Shown in pieces: positions 24,823 to 37,989 of a stretch of DNA of 64,000 nt (position 1 is the first letter of the stretch; every line of letters begins with the position of its first letter). The translations under genes were made by a program, and so were the position numbers. Location of the stretch: the NCBI GenBank assembly GCA_028023455.1, contig JAQFVV010000349.1, forward strand, positions 591,501-655,500, given 5' to 3'. Under the pieces are notes generated by a model. The model searched no databases, was not told where the DNA came from, and saw nothing but the letters and a program-made list of their open reading frames with translations. Source of the DNA: Epiperipatus broadwayi (taxonomy: Eukaryota; Onychophora; Udeonychophora; Euonychophora; Peripatidae).

Positions 24823-25206
<384 letters not shown>

Positions 25207-25242
25207 GGTATATTCAAATGTGAAATTATTAAAGGTCATATT

Positions 25243-25469
25243 ATAAATTTATTTAAACGCACATTGATTACGTAACTAATATTTATTAAGGCTGTAAACC
25301 TTAAGAATATGCACATGAAAATGTGAAGATAGGGATGTCTACAGGTCTTAACCACAAGCTCCCCTCTTTTCTTCCAAAGTGTAAGCTTGTGGTTAAGACC
25401 TGTAGAGGTCCCTACCTTCGCATTTTCATGCACATATTCTTAAGGTTTACAGCCTTAGTTAAATATTAC
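25243..25469. mobile_element. Family C hairpin insertion with 14-bp flanking direct repeat
   Basis: Arms about 25289-25350 and 25381-25458 are inverted (GGCTGTAAACCTTAAGAATA against TATTCTTAAGGTTTACAGCC; ACAGGTCTTAACCACAAGCT against AGCTTGTGGTTAAGACCTGT). The 14-mer TTAAAGGTCATATT occurs at 25229-25242 and 25470-25483, flanking the insert exactly. No protein is coded. It lies 23 bp after the TAA tract. Confidence 0.82.
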
Positions 25470-25483
25470 TTAAAGGTCATATT

Positions 25484-27436
25484 GTATAATAATATTAAAT
25501 GATGTAATAGGTTTTTGTTAAAAATATTTTAAATTTAAGAGAAATTTATAAAATATATAAATTATGTTAAAACTTTCTCTTATCAAAAATGTATGGAATG
25601 TACTGCAAAACAACCCTGTTAATAAATAAATTTTAAAAATAAATATCAAAGTTCAATCAATTGATTAATGAGAGTGTTTTTAAAATTTTTGTAAAAGTGT
25701 CAAAATAAGATATTAAAAGTGTTAAAAACAAGATTATCAAAGCTTGTGGAAAACAAGATCAAAGGTGTCAAAAATAACATCCTAAGATGTTAAAAACAAG
25801 ACATAAAAACCTATATATAATTAGTTTTTCTGCAGTCAATCAATCTAGATTTAAACTGAGTAGAAGAGAGAGAAAAACTGCCAATTGCTGATATCTACCC
25901 TGGATCTCCAGGAAACCACATTATTTTTTGAATGAATCTCTAATCAAAATAAAGGATAAATTTTTTCAAATTTCAAAGACAGGAAATTGTTAAAGGACAT
26001 TGTGGCAACTGACAAATAGGAAATCAACTAATATTTGTTATCATGGGAAACATCAACTCTGGCTGTAGAATGTAAATAAAACAAACTGTTTACACTGTTA
26101 TCTTAATGTATTAATCATTTTAGGTTTTATTTTAGTTTATATTTAATATTAATAAACCATATTTTATAGTACTAAATGCTTAAATCAGGAAGCAAAAATT
26201 AAAAAAAAAAAAGAAGATAGTTGCATTTTAAAGCTGAAGTTAAAAAAATAAAGATTTGTATAAAAAAAAAGAGAGGAGAAATTTGCTTCTTCTTGCATTT
26301 ACTCTATAGAGATATGTGTGTTACGATTTGTTGCCATTTTTAAAAAAAAAAAAAGATTTTTTTTAAATGTGCAATTGTCAGATAAATTATCAAAGGTGTA
26401 ATATTCAATTTAAATCAAATGTACATGCTTGTAAAATATTTAGACTCTAAAGTTTAAAAAAGAAAGAAAAAAAGATGAACATAATAAAATTACAAGTCTT
26501 ATATTAAAGGTTTATTTTGAAATTATATTGAGTTCATTTATATGTAAATTAATCAGCCTTTGATTAATTAATTAATTGCTGTGAGTTAAATTTTGTGTAT
26601 ATTAGAACTTATTATGTACATACAATTATTACACCACTGTTAAATGGTTTATTATTGCACTATATCTATATGTTGAATTTATTCATGGTTTGTTCTGTAA
26701 GTTTGGGGTTATATCCAAAGGACTACCTCCGTTAATTTAGCCTTTTTTTAAATTAAAAGTTAATTTAGCTTTCTTTAGTAAGTTGGAATCAAATTTTAAA
26801 AAATCAATTCTCATAATTAGTTTGTGTTGTTATTAAATCAGGATTCGGACTTAAAGTGACCACTCCCTAGAGTTACTATTGCAAAAAAGATGTATTGGTT
26901 AAAATTGTCCCATATTAGATATATGTGTTTATGCTATTAAACTTATGATATAAATAAATGTATTAAATTTATGAGAGAGTAAGCCATACATATTTGAAAT
27001 ATATTAAAGGCTAGGGATTTAATCTGTGGCAAATGTGCTCAATCATAGAGAAAAAAAGTTGTATTTAATTGTAAGATTAATATTTTAAAATTAATCAAAG
27101 TCGGACACTTTATAAATAACTATTATTTTTTTATCTGGATGTGAATTAAAAAGAAAAATGAGATTGAAGAAATTGTTTTATAAAAAATATATATATTTAT
27201 CTGACAATTATAATATTTTGTAATAAACTATAGTTCTGTTATTAGTTTAAATAGTGTTAACATCTTTATATATAATATTGTCTGATATGTATAATTTACA
27301 TGTGATCTAGTGAGGTTTTGCAAATTGTATTTGTGTAATGATCATTTTCATTATAATTAAAAAATATTCTCACTTCTTATATATGATAAACAAAACAAGT
27401 TATAAATTTCATAACTTGCTCTTAGCTTACATTTTA
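25484..27436. other. AT-rich DNA, nothing recognised
   Basis: Contains a local run of short related phrases (GTGTCAAAATAAGA, GTTAAAAACAAGA, at 25690-25800) but no gene or transposon signature. Confidence 0.5.
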
Positions 27437-27686
27437 TGATCACTAGATGAGGCTTTACCAATAGCTCCTAACAAGCTTTTGTTTACACAAATGCCAAGAG
27501 AGATAGAATTTAATATCTCTTTTGTTGTCTCCCACCTTCCAACCCTTTACTGACATGAGCCAACTAGCTTGAAATCATGGTCTGAAGGTGGGAGACAATG
27601 AAAGAGATATTGAATTCTATCTCTCTTTGCATTTATGTAAACAAAATCTTGTTAGGAGCTATTGGTAAAGCTCCATCTAGTGATCA
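27437..27686. repeat. 250-bp hairpin element
   Basis: Long inverted arms: TGATCACTAGATGAGGCTTT against the matching AAAGCTCCATCTAGTGATCA, TAGCTCCTAACAAGCTTTTG against AATCTTGTTAGGAGCTA, and GTCTCCCACCTT against AAGGTGGGAGAC. The centre (27544-27588) carries a degenerate hammerhead-like motif with a 6-bp stem I. Confidence 0.85.
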
Positions 27687-28189
27687 TATATATATATATT
27701 AATGTCAGCCTATTTTCTGATATGTAATGTCAAGTGGTGCATGAGTTAATTAAATAAATATAAATAATTTAAACATACTTTGGCTGACCATTACAATAAA
27801 ACAAAGTATAATTTTTATGATAATTTTGCTAACTAAATGAAAATTGGCTAAGATTGTTCAGATCATCAAAAAAATATATAAAAGATTTTCATCTTTGCCT
27901 TTCAACTAATCCTTAGTTTAATCATCTAAGAAAATGACACAGTTTTATTACAATTACTCACATCACTTTTATAGTCTACCTATTCAATTTCATGTCTTCT
28001 CAGAATTTATATTATCCTATGACTTACATTTATTTTAATAATAATTACAATATCTTTATTATTAAATAACTTAAAATGCAATCCAGTTTCAATTCTAATC
28101 ATACTTCTTTCATTTATAAAATGTGTGGAGTGTACCTTCTCTGCTTTATTATTTCACCTCAGTTTTTTAAACATGCCAAAGTTGTTGTT

Positions 28190-28252
28190 TTTTTTTTTCA
28201 TATGTCATAGCATCGGCCGAGACGCGAACCCACAACCGTCTGCAACCAGATT
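28190..28252 (-). repeat. tRNA-derived SINE fragment
   Basis: The minus strand retains GGGTTCGCGTCTCGGCCGAT (T-arm and B box) and GCTATGACATATG followed by an A run. The acceptor and D arms are missing or replaced. Confidence 0.6.
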
Positions 28253-28714
28253 GTTTGTAATAATTAACATTTCCATTTTTTATAGCATTGCCTATTTGGA
28301 ATATATATATATCAAAATGTGTATTGTTCATGAATGCATTGGCATTTGATATTTTGAAAAAAAGCTTAAAAAAAAATAAAATTTAAAAATGTTTTAAAAG
28401 TCATAATTTAATTTTCTTTTTTTAGTTAGTATGATTTATTTTTAGATAACTTTTGTTTCAAATTATGTATCTATTTAATTTAATTAAAGTTAAAATTGGA
28501 GAGAATAAAAAAGGCATGCAGATTACTAATCCAGATAAAGAGAAAGAAATTCCAAATGTAAAAGAAAGACTATGCTAATTAAAGATGGCAGAAATATTTT
28601 GTAAAAAAGAGTCTTTTTAGCTAAAAAGTAATAAAGAATGCACAGAATTAACTTTTAATGTGATAACAAAATCAAAAGATAATATGCACAGAAGCTTCAA
28701 AACTGGATCAAGAT

Positions 28715-28960
28715 ATGAAAACAGGAATACAACTTCGATCTAGGTCCTCTGGTTGTCTTTTTTTGGGGTTGGAGAGTCTCATGAGAGCCCTGGGGAGTGA
28801 AATGCATCTGCTCAAGGATACTACTCACCTGCTGAACAAAGCCTTCATGCAGGAATGGGAACAAAGCATTGGGGACATTGCCTCCCATAATGAAGAGGTC
28901 ACCCCAAAAGAGCTGCTGAGTACAGCCTTAAAACAGACCAGGATGCAGAAATGTCAATAA
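28715..28960 (+). pseudogene. Unrecognised coding-like fragment in the duplicated unit
   Basis: An 81-codon open frame in a clearly less AT-rich patch. Its middle is helix-like (L-L-K-D-T-T-H-L-L-N-K-A-F-M-Q-E-W-E-Q-S) followed by E-E-V-T-P-K-E-L-L. In copy 2 (about 32420-32600) the same frame is kept through the helix with K-to-R, D-to-N and K-to-E type changes, then meets a stop after E-W-E. This favours a decayed protein on the plus strand. The E-E-V-T-P ending faintly recalls pogo/Tigger-type transposase C-termini. The minus strand is also open here (28697-28888) with a GTGAGT near its middle, so orientation is not certain. Confidence 0.35.
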
Positions 28961-29495
28961 AAGAAATCAGTTAATATCCAATGAGCTTAAGATCTCAAGG
29001 GATATATGTATACTGCAAGAATCTACACAAATTTACCGGTAAGCTAAGATTATTCTTACCTGATTTGTGACTAAAAATATTTGCAAACTAACATTATATA
29101 TAAGCTTATAATACTAATAGAGACATTTGCTGTTCTACTCTCTGATGAACAGTTTTAATTATTCAAAGGTGAACTATTTGGAATTTTGTTAATTGATATA
29201 CATTATTACCTGGATTAGGATGCATGTTCTTTCCAGTTTTATTTCATAATTTATCTTTTAAATATTTTAATTTGTTATAATAAAATATTTACCTTTAATA
29301 TAATTTTTTCATTTGTACATTCTTAATTTTAGTTGTTTATTTTATTAGTAAGATTTAAATGAATAAGTTACTTATGCCAATGCACATGTTTAATAAAATT
29401 TCCTAAGAAAAATTCATATAAACATTTAAATAACCTTAAACATAATCCCAATCATTTCAGTTATTTGTTTTGAAATTATGGAACAAGGATGTTGA

Positions 29496-31179
29496 TGTAA
29501 TGTGATGTGATGCACTGTGACTTCTCCTTAAATGGAGTCAGGAATCTCTCAGGAGCTATGCCCAGAGAAATCTGTTAGCCACTTTACCTTCACTTTCCAT
29601 TCTCCATCCTAAGTTTTCCCATAATCTAATCTGCTCCATCCCATTTCCATAACATAATCTTTATCAACTCTATGGCTTTTATATCTAAATCCCCCTTATC
29701 TTTTTCCAAACCCACCATAAAAACCAATAACTCACTTTCTGTATAATCATTTTGTTCATATTTATTCTTCCATAACTTCATTATTTGTACCTTTTCTGCT
29801 TTCAAGCATTACATTCAATTAACAGATGCCTAATATTTTCTATGTCTTCCTTACACAATTTGCAGACTAAATCTTCCATATTTTTCCATTAATGTGTATA
29901 TTCTCTTGTTGCTAAAGATCCCATTTGAGCCTTAAACAATAAACTACTTTCCTTGCTATTATCATAAATTAACTCGCACCCAATGTTCCATTTACTTCTA
30001 TATATATTTAAACTCTTTTTACCCTCCATACTAGTTCTCCATCTCTCCAACTCCCTATTCTTTATTAATGCATCTATTCTTTTATCTCATTCCTTACCAC
30101 TATAACACTCAACAATCCTCCTAACACAATCATCCCACCTTTTGTACAAGTATACTGATATAAATTCTTTATCCAAATCTGAATATCACATTACCTTTCT
30201 CACCCATTTTGTTGCCTTCCCTTTACTCATAACCCAATTTAATACTATTTTAACTATTCTTTTATTATCCATAAACTGCAACCTACCAAACATTTTTATT
30301 TTACTTTTTGCATCTCTCATATAAAAATTTGACCATCTCATTTCTCTTTGAATTGCCTCCTTTACTGTTCACACATCTGCATTTAATGCATGTCTTCCTA
30401 ATTCCCTTTGTACTTTTTCTAAGTAATCTAATACCCCTTTACTAACATATAATGCATCATTACCATATGTTAACCCTACTACTGCAACTCCCTTCCATAC
30501 AGTTCTAGCTATATCATATTTATTATATGAAAGCACTGTTAATTTTTTTATCAATTCCTTTCTTTTTTTGCTTCATTTAACAATATTTTCTCCCATGCAG
30601 CCAAGCAGTTTTTCTGATTACTTAAGATGATTCCCAAATAACTATATCTATTCACCATATTTAACTTTATATCCCCCAATAAAAATTCTCTGTCTTCTCT
30701 TTTCCCAGTATTAACTATCGTTATAGTTGATTTTTTCTTCACTAAATTTAATCCCCATCTCTTTATTCATCTTTGTGCATGTCATCAGCATAACTTCCAT
30801 ATCTTCTCTTCTTTCTGCACACAACATTTCCATCTATTAACAATATCTTTATCCCTCTTCCTCATCTTTCTATTGCTCTCTCCATTTCACTAAAATACAA
30901 CAAAAACAAAATAAGTGACATAGGGCATCCTTGCCTTAGTTCCACCCCATTTTTAACTCAGACTTATTCTGTATCATTTAATTGATATGTATAGTCATTA
31001 TTTTCATATAATTTTTTAATAATATCCACTAAAGCTTCATCCATTTCCAAATTTGATAATCTTACCCATAATCTATTTCTATTTAGGCTATCATATGCCT
31101 TTTCTATATCTATAAAACTTATATATAACTGTCTACCTGAATTCCTATTCATATCCATATGTTGTGTAACTACAAATAA
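29496..31179 (-). mobile_element. Decayed non-LTR retrotransposon fragment (RT and C-terminal knuckle)
   Basis: The minus strand reads Y-I-S-F-I-D-I-E-K-A-Y-D-S-L-N-R (RT motif A) in 30964-31194, then R-Q-G-C-P-M-S, Y-A-D-D near 30780-30800, Y-S-Y-L-G-I-I-L-S (30551-30742), L-T-Y-G-N-D-A-L and V-Q-R-E-L-G-R-H-A-L-N-A (30369-30554), and a terminal C-K-L-C ... H-L-L-I-E-C knuckle near 29820-29880. Several stops and frameshifts. It inserted into copy 1 of the duplicated unit. The clade is not assigned; it is neither the RTE nor the L1/Tx1 type of this window. Confidence 0.8.
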
Positions 31180-31949
31180 ACAATTTAAAATCATAAATAT
31201 TATTAGGTCAATTAATCAGGAAATATAGCTATGTTTTTGAGATATCCAGACTCGTAAATGATTGGAATATATTTTCTTTTTCATAGATTGATTAACTTGC
31301 ACCTTCTAGTGCATAAAAGAAGGCCTAAATCCAACCCATGAACATTAAATTATGTCATGAAAGGAACAATGGCATCCCAACATGAGGCTTCAGAAAAATC
31401 ACTGAGATACGTAGTAATTGTAAGAAAAAAGCCTTAACTCTGATTATATAACTATAAAAAATTTTTTAATATGACTATAAAAAACATGATTGCATCTGGT
31501 GTAGGATGTTAAATCACAGATAATGATGGATAGGCAGATACTGGAGAGGGGAAAATCATAGTCCTGAGTCCTTATATGCCAGTGTATAACATAAGTCTGT
31601 CCTTAAATACCCATCAGTCTTATAAGAGCAGGGTCCTAAGAAATGGGAGGATGAATCAAGTGCCATGAGCTGACAAGTCTCAAAAGAATAAGCAACACTT
31701 GTATGTGCTTAGACTTGGGCTTCTTATCATTAGTCTTACATGTGAGCAAAAAAAATACAGGTAAATGGATAAATATTTCTCATTCCTATCATGTTATACC
31801 CTTAAAAGTGGACTTTAAAGCTACACATCACTTGTGAACAGTCTAAAGAAATTTAGCAGTGCTGCAAACTTATTAAGAATAAAATAACTTCAAATCTGTA
31901 TTTTATTCTTGTTTGTTGGGTCAGATAGTAATAAACTGTATTAAAATAC

Positions 31950-33345
31950 ATATGGTTCATGAATGCATTGGCATTTGGTAATATTTTTAAAAAAAGCTTT
32001 AAAAAAAAGTAAAATTTAAAAATCTTTTAAAAGACAATTTAATTTTCTTTTTTTAGTTAGTATGATTTATTTTTAGATAACATGCAATGAAAGTAATTTT
32101 TGTTTTGAATTAATTTATCTATTTAATTTAATTAAAGTTAAAATTGGAGACAGTAAGAAAGACATGCAGATTACTAATCCAAATAAAAAGAAAGAAATTC
32201 CAAACATAAAAGAAAGATTACACTAATTAAAGATGGTGGAAATATTTTGTAAAAAAAGAGACTTTGTAGCTGGAAACTAATAAAGAATGCATAGGAGTAA
32301 CTTATTGTGATAACAAAAACAAAAGCTAATATGTTCAGAAGCTTCAAAACTGGATCAAGATATAAAAAAAGGAATACAACTTCAATCAAGATTTTCTGGT
32401 TGTCTTGATCTTGGGGTTGGGGTTCTTATGAGAGACATGGGGAGTGAAATGCATCTGCTCAGGAATACTACTCACCTGCTGAATGAAGCCTTCTTGAAGG
32501 AATGGGAATGAAGCACAGGAGGCACCATTTTCCATAATGAAGAGGTCATCACAAAAGAGCTTGTGAGTACAACCTTAAAACAGACCAGGACCATGAAAAT
32601 GTCAACAAAAAAAATCAGTTAACTTTCAATGAGCTCAGGATTCCAAGGAATATATATATACTGCAAGAATCTACACAAACTTACTGGTAAGCTAAAATTA
32701 TTCATACCTGATTTATGACTAAAAATGTTTGCACACTAATGTTAAATACAAGCTTATAATGCCAATAGAGACATTCACTAAATGTGAACTATTTAGAATT
32801 TATTAATTGATGCACATTATTGCCTGGAATAGGATGTATGTTCTTTCCAGTTTTATTTAATAATATATAATTTAAATATTTTAATTTGTTATAATAAAAT
32901 ATTTACCTTTAATATAACTCTTTCATTTGTACATTCATAATTTTAGTTGTTTATTTTATTAATAAGATTTAAATGAATAAATTACTCTGCCAATGCACAT
33001 GTTTAATAAAATTCCTAAGAAAAATTTATATAAACATTTAAGTAACCTTAAACATAATCCTAATCTTTTCAATTATTTGCTTCAAAATTATGGAATACAA
33101 GGAAGTTAGGAGTCTACAGACTATGATGCCCTCTTTTATAAATTAAAACTAACTTTGTTGGCAGTTCAAAATCATAAATATTATTAGGCCAGTTAATCAG
33201 GAAATATAACAATGTTCTTGAGATATCGAAACTCGTAAATGATCGGAATATATTTTCTTTTTCATAGCTTGATTAACTTGCACTTTCTAATGCATGAAAT
33301 GTCTAAATTAAACCATGAACATTAAATTAGACCATGAATGGTATT
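31950..33345 (+). repeat. Duplicated unit, copy 2 (uninterrupted)
   Basis: Collinear with the two parts of copy 1, with scattered substitutions and small indels. About 600 bases of unmatched sequence (31346-31949) separate the copies. Confidence 0.85.
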
Positions 33346-34686
33346 ATATATATTGTAATGGTAAAAATAAATGAAATAAATGCGGTATCAAAAGTATATT
33401 CTAACTTGAAAAAATTTGCAAGTTAATAATGATGAGAGACATTCAAGCTAGGTAGTTTATTTACAACAATATGGATGTCACTTCTCTGATAGGTTGTAAT
33501 GACCTTATAACCTGCAGTAAATGTGCAAGCACTTGGCATGGAAGTTTTATATTAAAATCATAAAATAAGAGTAACATGATAAATATATTAACAAACCCAA
33601 TGCAACATCCATCACTGACAGATTTTGCATTAACTTCAAAGTAAAATAGAGGCATAAATAAAAATTTGAGATCAATAAACTTAATGGCAATTGATAACAA
33701 TAATAACTTTATTGTACATATTATATAATATGAATATAATAATTTAAATACCAAAGAAATAATAAAAATAATAAATTAACACTTATACACCATTTCTTTA
33801 TTTTCAATAAAGAAATTTTACGACCTTAAAGAATATTTTACTTATGTTAAAATATAAACTGATGTAATATTACAAAATAATATTATTTCAAACCCTTTAT
33901 ATAATTGTTATACAACAATTATTGTAATCACACATATTTATTTACTCTTTATGATTTCCATTGTTTTTAATTAGATATTAGAATCATAAAATGGAGCTGA
34001 AGTATATCTCTTTAAGTATTAACAATATTTAAATCTCTCACATGTGGTAAAGTTTAAAAAATGTTTATTTACATCTCTGCTCAGCTTCGAGTTAAACATA
34101 TCTAATGCGTAGGAAAAATTAATATTTATAATCATAGTCATTTATTAAATATTTTATATAACTATTATATAAATAAAAATAAAGATTTAACTAAAGTAAA
34201 ATTCATCATTCAATTTTACTATATGTTCACATACGCATATATTAATTACTAATTAACACACTTTTTAAAAAATTCATATTTATTAAATAAAAGATGTTAA
34301 TGCTATTATTATATTTTTATACAGAATGCTTTGGGAAATTATGTTTTTTTTTTTATAAAAGAAACATAAAATAATCTTACTGTTTCTTTTGTTTCACTGG
34401 ATGGTATGATATTGAATAATAACTGTATCAATTATCCAAATCACTATCCTTGCATGCTTTTTTTTTTTTGGTCTGTACATAATCTATATCAAAGCTGATA
34501 TGTCAATGAAATTAAACTATTATATTAGCCATTAGCTTTGAATATCTGATTTCTTTTTGAACAATATTTTTTTGCTTCCTAGTTGTTTAATAAATATTAT
34601 AAAATATAAGGTATCCATTAATTTTAAAGAGTGATATCCAATAAAGTAATTTACTTATTCGGTATATTAAGCTTTATATATATATA
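33346..34686. other. AT-rich DNA, nothing recognised
   Basis: The 97-codon minus-strand frame at 33461-33754 is hydrophobic and A/T-driven; I do not support it as a gene. Confidence 0.5.
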
Positions 34687-34770
34687 TGTCAAAGTGTTGA
34701 CCGGGATGTGAACCCAGGCTGGCTGCTTGGAAGGCAGCTATGCTAACCACTAGGCCACCAATGTTTCACT
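34687..34770 (-). repeat. tRNA-derived SINE copy, glycine-anticodon variant
   Basis: On the minus strand: GTGGCCTAGTGGTTAGCATA, the arm GCTGC-CTTCCAA-GCAGC with TCC in the anticodon position, and GGGTTCACATCCCGGTC. It retains a good cloverleaf from D-arm to T-arm, but the 3' end is CAACACTTTGACATA rather than a matched acceptor. It could be mistaken for tRNA-Gly(UCC). Confidence 0.72.
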
Positions 34771-35270
34771 GTTAAGCTTTCTATCTGATTTCTTGAAAAA
34801 ATATAATAGCAAATGAGAGATAAATCTTTCCCCCCACTCTTATTATCTTAGCAATTCATATTTTTTTTTATTTCCAAGTGATTAAAATATATAATTAATC
34901 CACAGTTAAATTTTTAAATCATGAAATTTGAAAATAATTTCTCTAGTTGTGTTGCTCAGTCCAATGTCTATTTATCCAGGGTTTTTTTTCTTTTCAGAAT
35001 CACACTTTTTTTGCCAATCTGGCAAATGATTTCAAAAAACTTTTATTAATTTTTCCACATTTTGTCTAATGTTCTTTTAAAATAAACCCATTTGTATAAA
35101 TAAAAATATAAATAATAATATTTTATAGATTGCAATAATAATTATTAATAATCAAGAATTCCCCCTATTATATTCTATGAAATAAAATTTGTAAATTAGA
35201 TTTCATTTTTTCCAATGTTTTCACAAAAAACTTGAAAAAATAGCTTCAGTTATTTAACATGTATGTCTTG

Positions 35271-35388
35271 CATTGGTGGTCGAGAGGTCAATGTGACTGC
35301 CTTGCACTTGCAGGCAATTGCCCGGGTTGCGGGTTCGTGGCCCGGCCGATGCTATAACACTTAAAAAAAATAAATAAATAAAAAAGTT
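35271..35388 (+). repeat. tRNA-derived SINE copy with A-rich tail
   Basis: GTGGTCGAGAGGTCAATGTG (A-box side), a diverged anticodon arm around GCCTTGCACTTGCAGGC, and GCGGGTTCGTGGCCCGGCC (B box), then GATGCTATAACACTT and a tail of A-runs with AAATAAAT repeats. Confidence 0.72.
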
Positions 35389-36408
35389 ATTTAATATGTT
35401 TGGTAAATACCTTATATGCTTTATTCATTTAGTTCTATAAAATAAATCCGGAAATTAAAATAATGCTAAAATAAAACTTTCCTGTTACCTTTTTTTCTTC
35501 GAAGTCTCAGCAGTCTCAGAATGCTGCTATCATCATAAGGGACAATTAACTTTGTTTCTAGTTCATTACTATGTATTTTAATTATTGATTTTTGTCGATC
35601 ATTAAATTTCACTTTTAAAGTAAAACAAATTATTATTTAAAAAAATAATGTTTGAAACAATACTTAAATATATTGAAACAAAAATATTTATTTAATAAAT
35701 TTGCAAATTTTATTTTTTTCTTTCAAAAGTTTTTATAACTTTTGGACAATCTTGCAAAATTGCTAGTAGGGATAGGAAATATGTGCAAATAAGATATATA
35801 TTTCTAAATATCTAAATGTTTTTATCATATTTAAAAGAACCATCCCTCTCCCCACCACCACACACATCTATGAAAACATTGCATTGCTCCCATCTTCTTC
35901 TCAGTACAGCTCATATTATATAAATAATTCTACTTCTAGTGTATTTATTTGGTTATTAAACATATCTACAACCAGTGTATGATTTTCTGGAATCTTTCAC
36001 TTCTGAGTACTATCCTGCATAGTGAGAAGAAAAGGGAGTCCAGGTTGTCTCCATTATCCTGTCTGAAGTACAATAGTTGTAAAATTCTGATGTAATTCTT
36101 AGACTTCTTTACCAATATTTAGATCAACTTTAACTAACATGTCAGTAATTTATTAAAAATAGTTCTTGTTTTTTTTTTGAAAATTTTTCAAAATCTCTCA
36201 TGTACAAACTTATTCACATTTTCTATTAACAAAGTTATATTCCTTCAACAATAAAATTTTACACTATTATTTAATTTTTTATATATGTATTGTATACTGT
36301 TAATAAGTATAATTTATTATATTTATAATCCAATATTTTAAATTTTCATACTTGCATTGTTTATTGATGAGATATTTATTTTATATAGCGTAATGTTTTT
36401 GTATTGTA

Positions 36409-36660
36409 ATAAATTAATAATCAGCTTTTTAAGCTAATGCACATGCACTAGTAAAAGTAATTTAAAGTGATTGTTTAATATCTTCGTGCTCTCATTTCCA
36501 GTACTTAAGATTTGCCCATACTTAAACGTTTGGGCTGAAATAATAGGTGGATTCATTCTATTCTTTCACAAAGACTTTATCTTGTTAGAGCATTCATTTA
36601 TTGTTAAGATCCACAAAGCGCATGTGCATTAGCTTAAAAATCTGATTATTAGTTTATTGT
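36409..36660. repeat. ~250-bp MITE-like element with ~39-bp terminal inverted repeats
   Basis: Ends AATAATCAGCTTTTTAAGCT / AATGCACATGC and GCATGTGCATT / AGCTTAAAAATCTGATTATT are inverted. The interior contains AATAGGTGGATTCATTCTAT, shared with the arms at 190-340 and 1987-2137. Confidence 0.75.
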
Positions 36661-37149
36661 TTATTGATGTAATTTCTATATTTCATTAGGATTAGCAAAC
36701 TAGGCCAACTTTAAATAACATGGCTGATATAACTCTTTCAGTCCATTAGCACCAACTTGTTAAAATTAGTTGTTTGTTTTAAAAGTCCTTTAGTTATTTT
36801 AATTCATAACCTCTACACATAACTTGTTTACATTTTTCTTGTTTGTGTTGAATAATAAAATATTTACACTACTTTATTATTTATTTTTTAACACTTAATA
36901 ATAATTAAGTCATATTATATATATATATTACACTGTATTATATAGTTCAACAATTAGGAATTTATCCAGAAATTATTTAATATAAAAAAAATAAATTGCC
37001 ATACTTAGATTGTTTATTTTATAAATTTTTAGAAGCTATTTGTATTTTATTTTGTACCTTGTATTTTATTTTGTTTAACTACAAAAAAAAAATCAAACAC
37101 TTAGTTTTGCTCCATTAGACATCTTTTTAAAAACTACATGGGTATGTTG

Positions 37150-37545
37150 AGAATTCTTGGCCTCAGGGTGGTCTTTGAGCATTCGATCATCAGATTTTCA
37201 ATTGGATGGATGGTTAAAGAGTTGGAGTGTAGAGTGGATTGAAGCCTGTCCATTAAAGTATGAAGATTGGCTATCTTAATATATATCTGAGCACTTATTG
37301 CATATATGTGTAGAGATGATAATCTGGACCAACTGATGATTGCTGGTTTAGCATGAAATACATATATTGATGATTATTTATCTTTTTGACATATATGTGT
37401 TCAAGTGTATCAGTGTTATGAGATGGAGTTGAGAGTGGTGGGTTGTGTGAAAGTCTTTGCTCATATACCCTATATATTACATATATTGATACAGGTATAT
37501 AATAAGCCTGTATTTCAGTTATTACATAATATTGTTAAGAATTAA
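37150..37545 (+). repeat. Family A dispersed repeat copy
   Basis: Nearly full body (TGGCCTCAGGGTGGTCTTTG to GTGAAAGTCTTTGCTCATA), followed by the AATAAGCCTGTATTTCAGTT block that starts copy 2 at 5559. Confidence 0.85.
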
Positions 37546-37784
37546 ATATTTTAGTGTGCAATGATATCTTTTTAAAAATTATGTTTTTAAATCATTTTGT
37601 TTTCCTTAAGTTTGGTCCATAGTGTGAATTATGAATCAATTGCAAGTTTTTAGTTAGAAAACAAACCAAATCCATATCCAAGAAAAAACTGTTTAGTAAA
37701 ATATGTAAAAAGATAATACAGCATAATAAAAAAGGGCAATATGGTATTAATAAAAAAATTTTGCACAAAATAACAATGGAATCA

Positions 37785-37845
37785 ATCCTGGGATCTCACA
37801 TTCGAGAGTTGTTCACTCTACCACTAGTCTTAACTGAATAAGATA
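37785..37845 (-). repeat. Possible degenerate tRNA-derived sequence
   Basis: The minus strand reads CTAGTGGTAGAGTGAACAAC, then CTCGAATGTGAGATCCCAGG and ATTGATTCCATT, so A-box-like and B-box-like blocks occur at tRNA spacing. No proper anticodon stem is formed, so it is not a working tRNA. Confidence 0.35.
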
Positions 37846-37989
37846 TATGAGCTCTGTAAAATGTCATTGATAAACATAATTTTATCACATCCAGAATTAA
37901 TAAATTATGAGGCAATATTTTTAAAATAAGTTTTTATTTTGAAATAAATTATTAATAGTAATGTCTTACTTTTTATATAAATTAGAATA

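Larger units (their letters stand above)
28320..31345 (+). repeat. Duplicated unit, copy 1 (interrupted by a LINE)
   Basis: 28320-29495 and 31180-31345 match copy 2 at 31950-33345 in the same order and orientation (for example TTCATGAATGCATTGGCATT at both starts; ATCATAAATATTATTAGG and AATCAGGAAATATA near both ends). Copy 1 is split by about 1.7 kb of LINE sequence (29496-31179) that is absent from copy 2. Confidence 0.85.

Noticed and set aside
34687-34770. Possible true tRNA-Gly(UCC)
   Set aside because: The acceptor stem does not close and the body matches the SINE copies elsewhere, including the downstream TGACATA segment.
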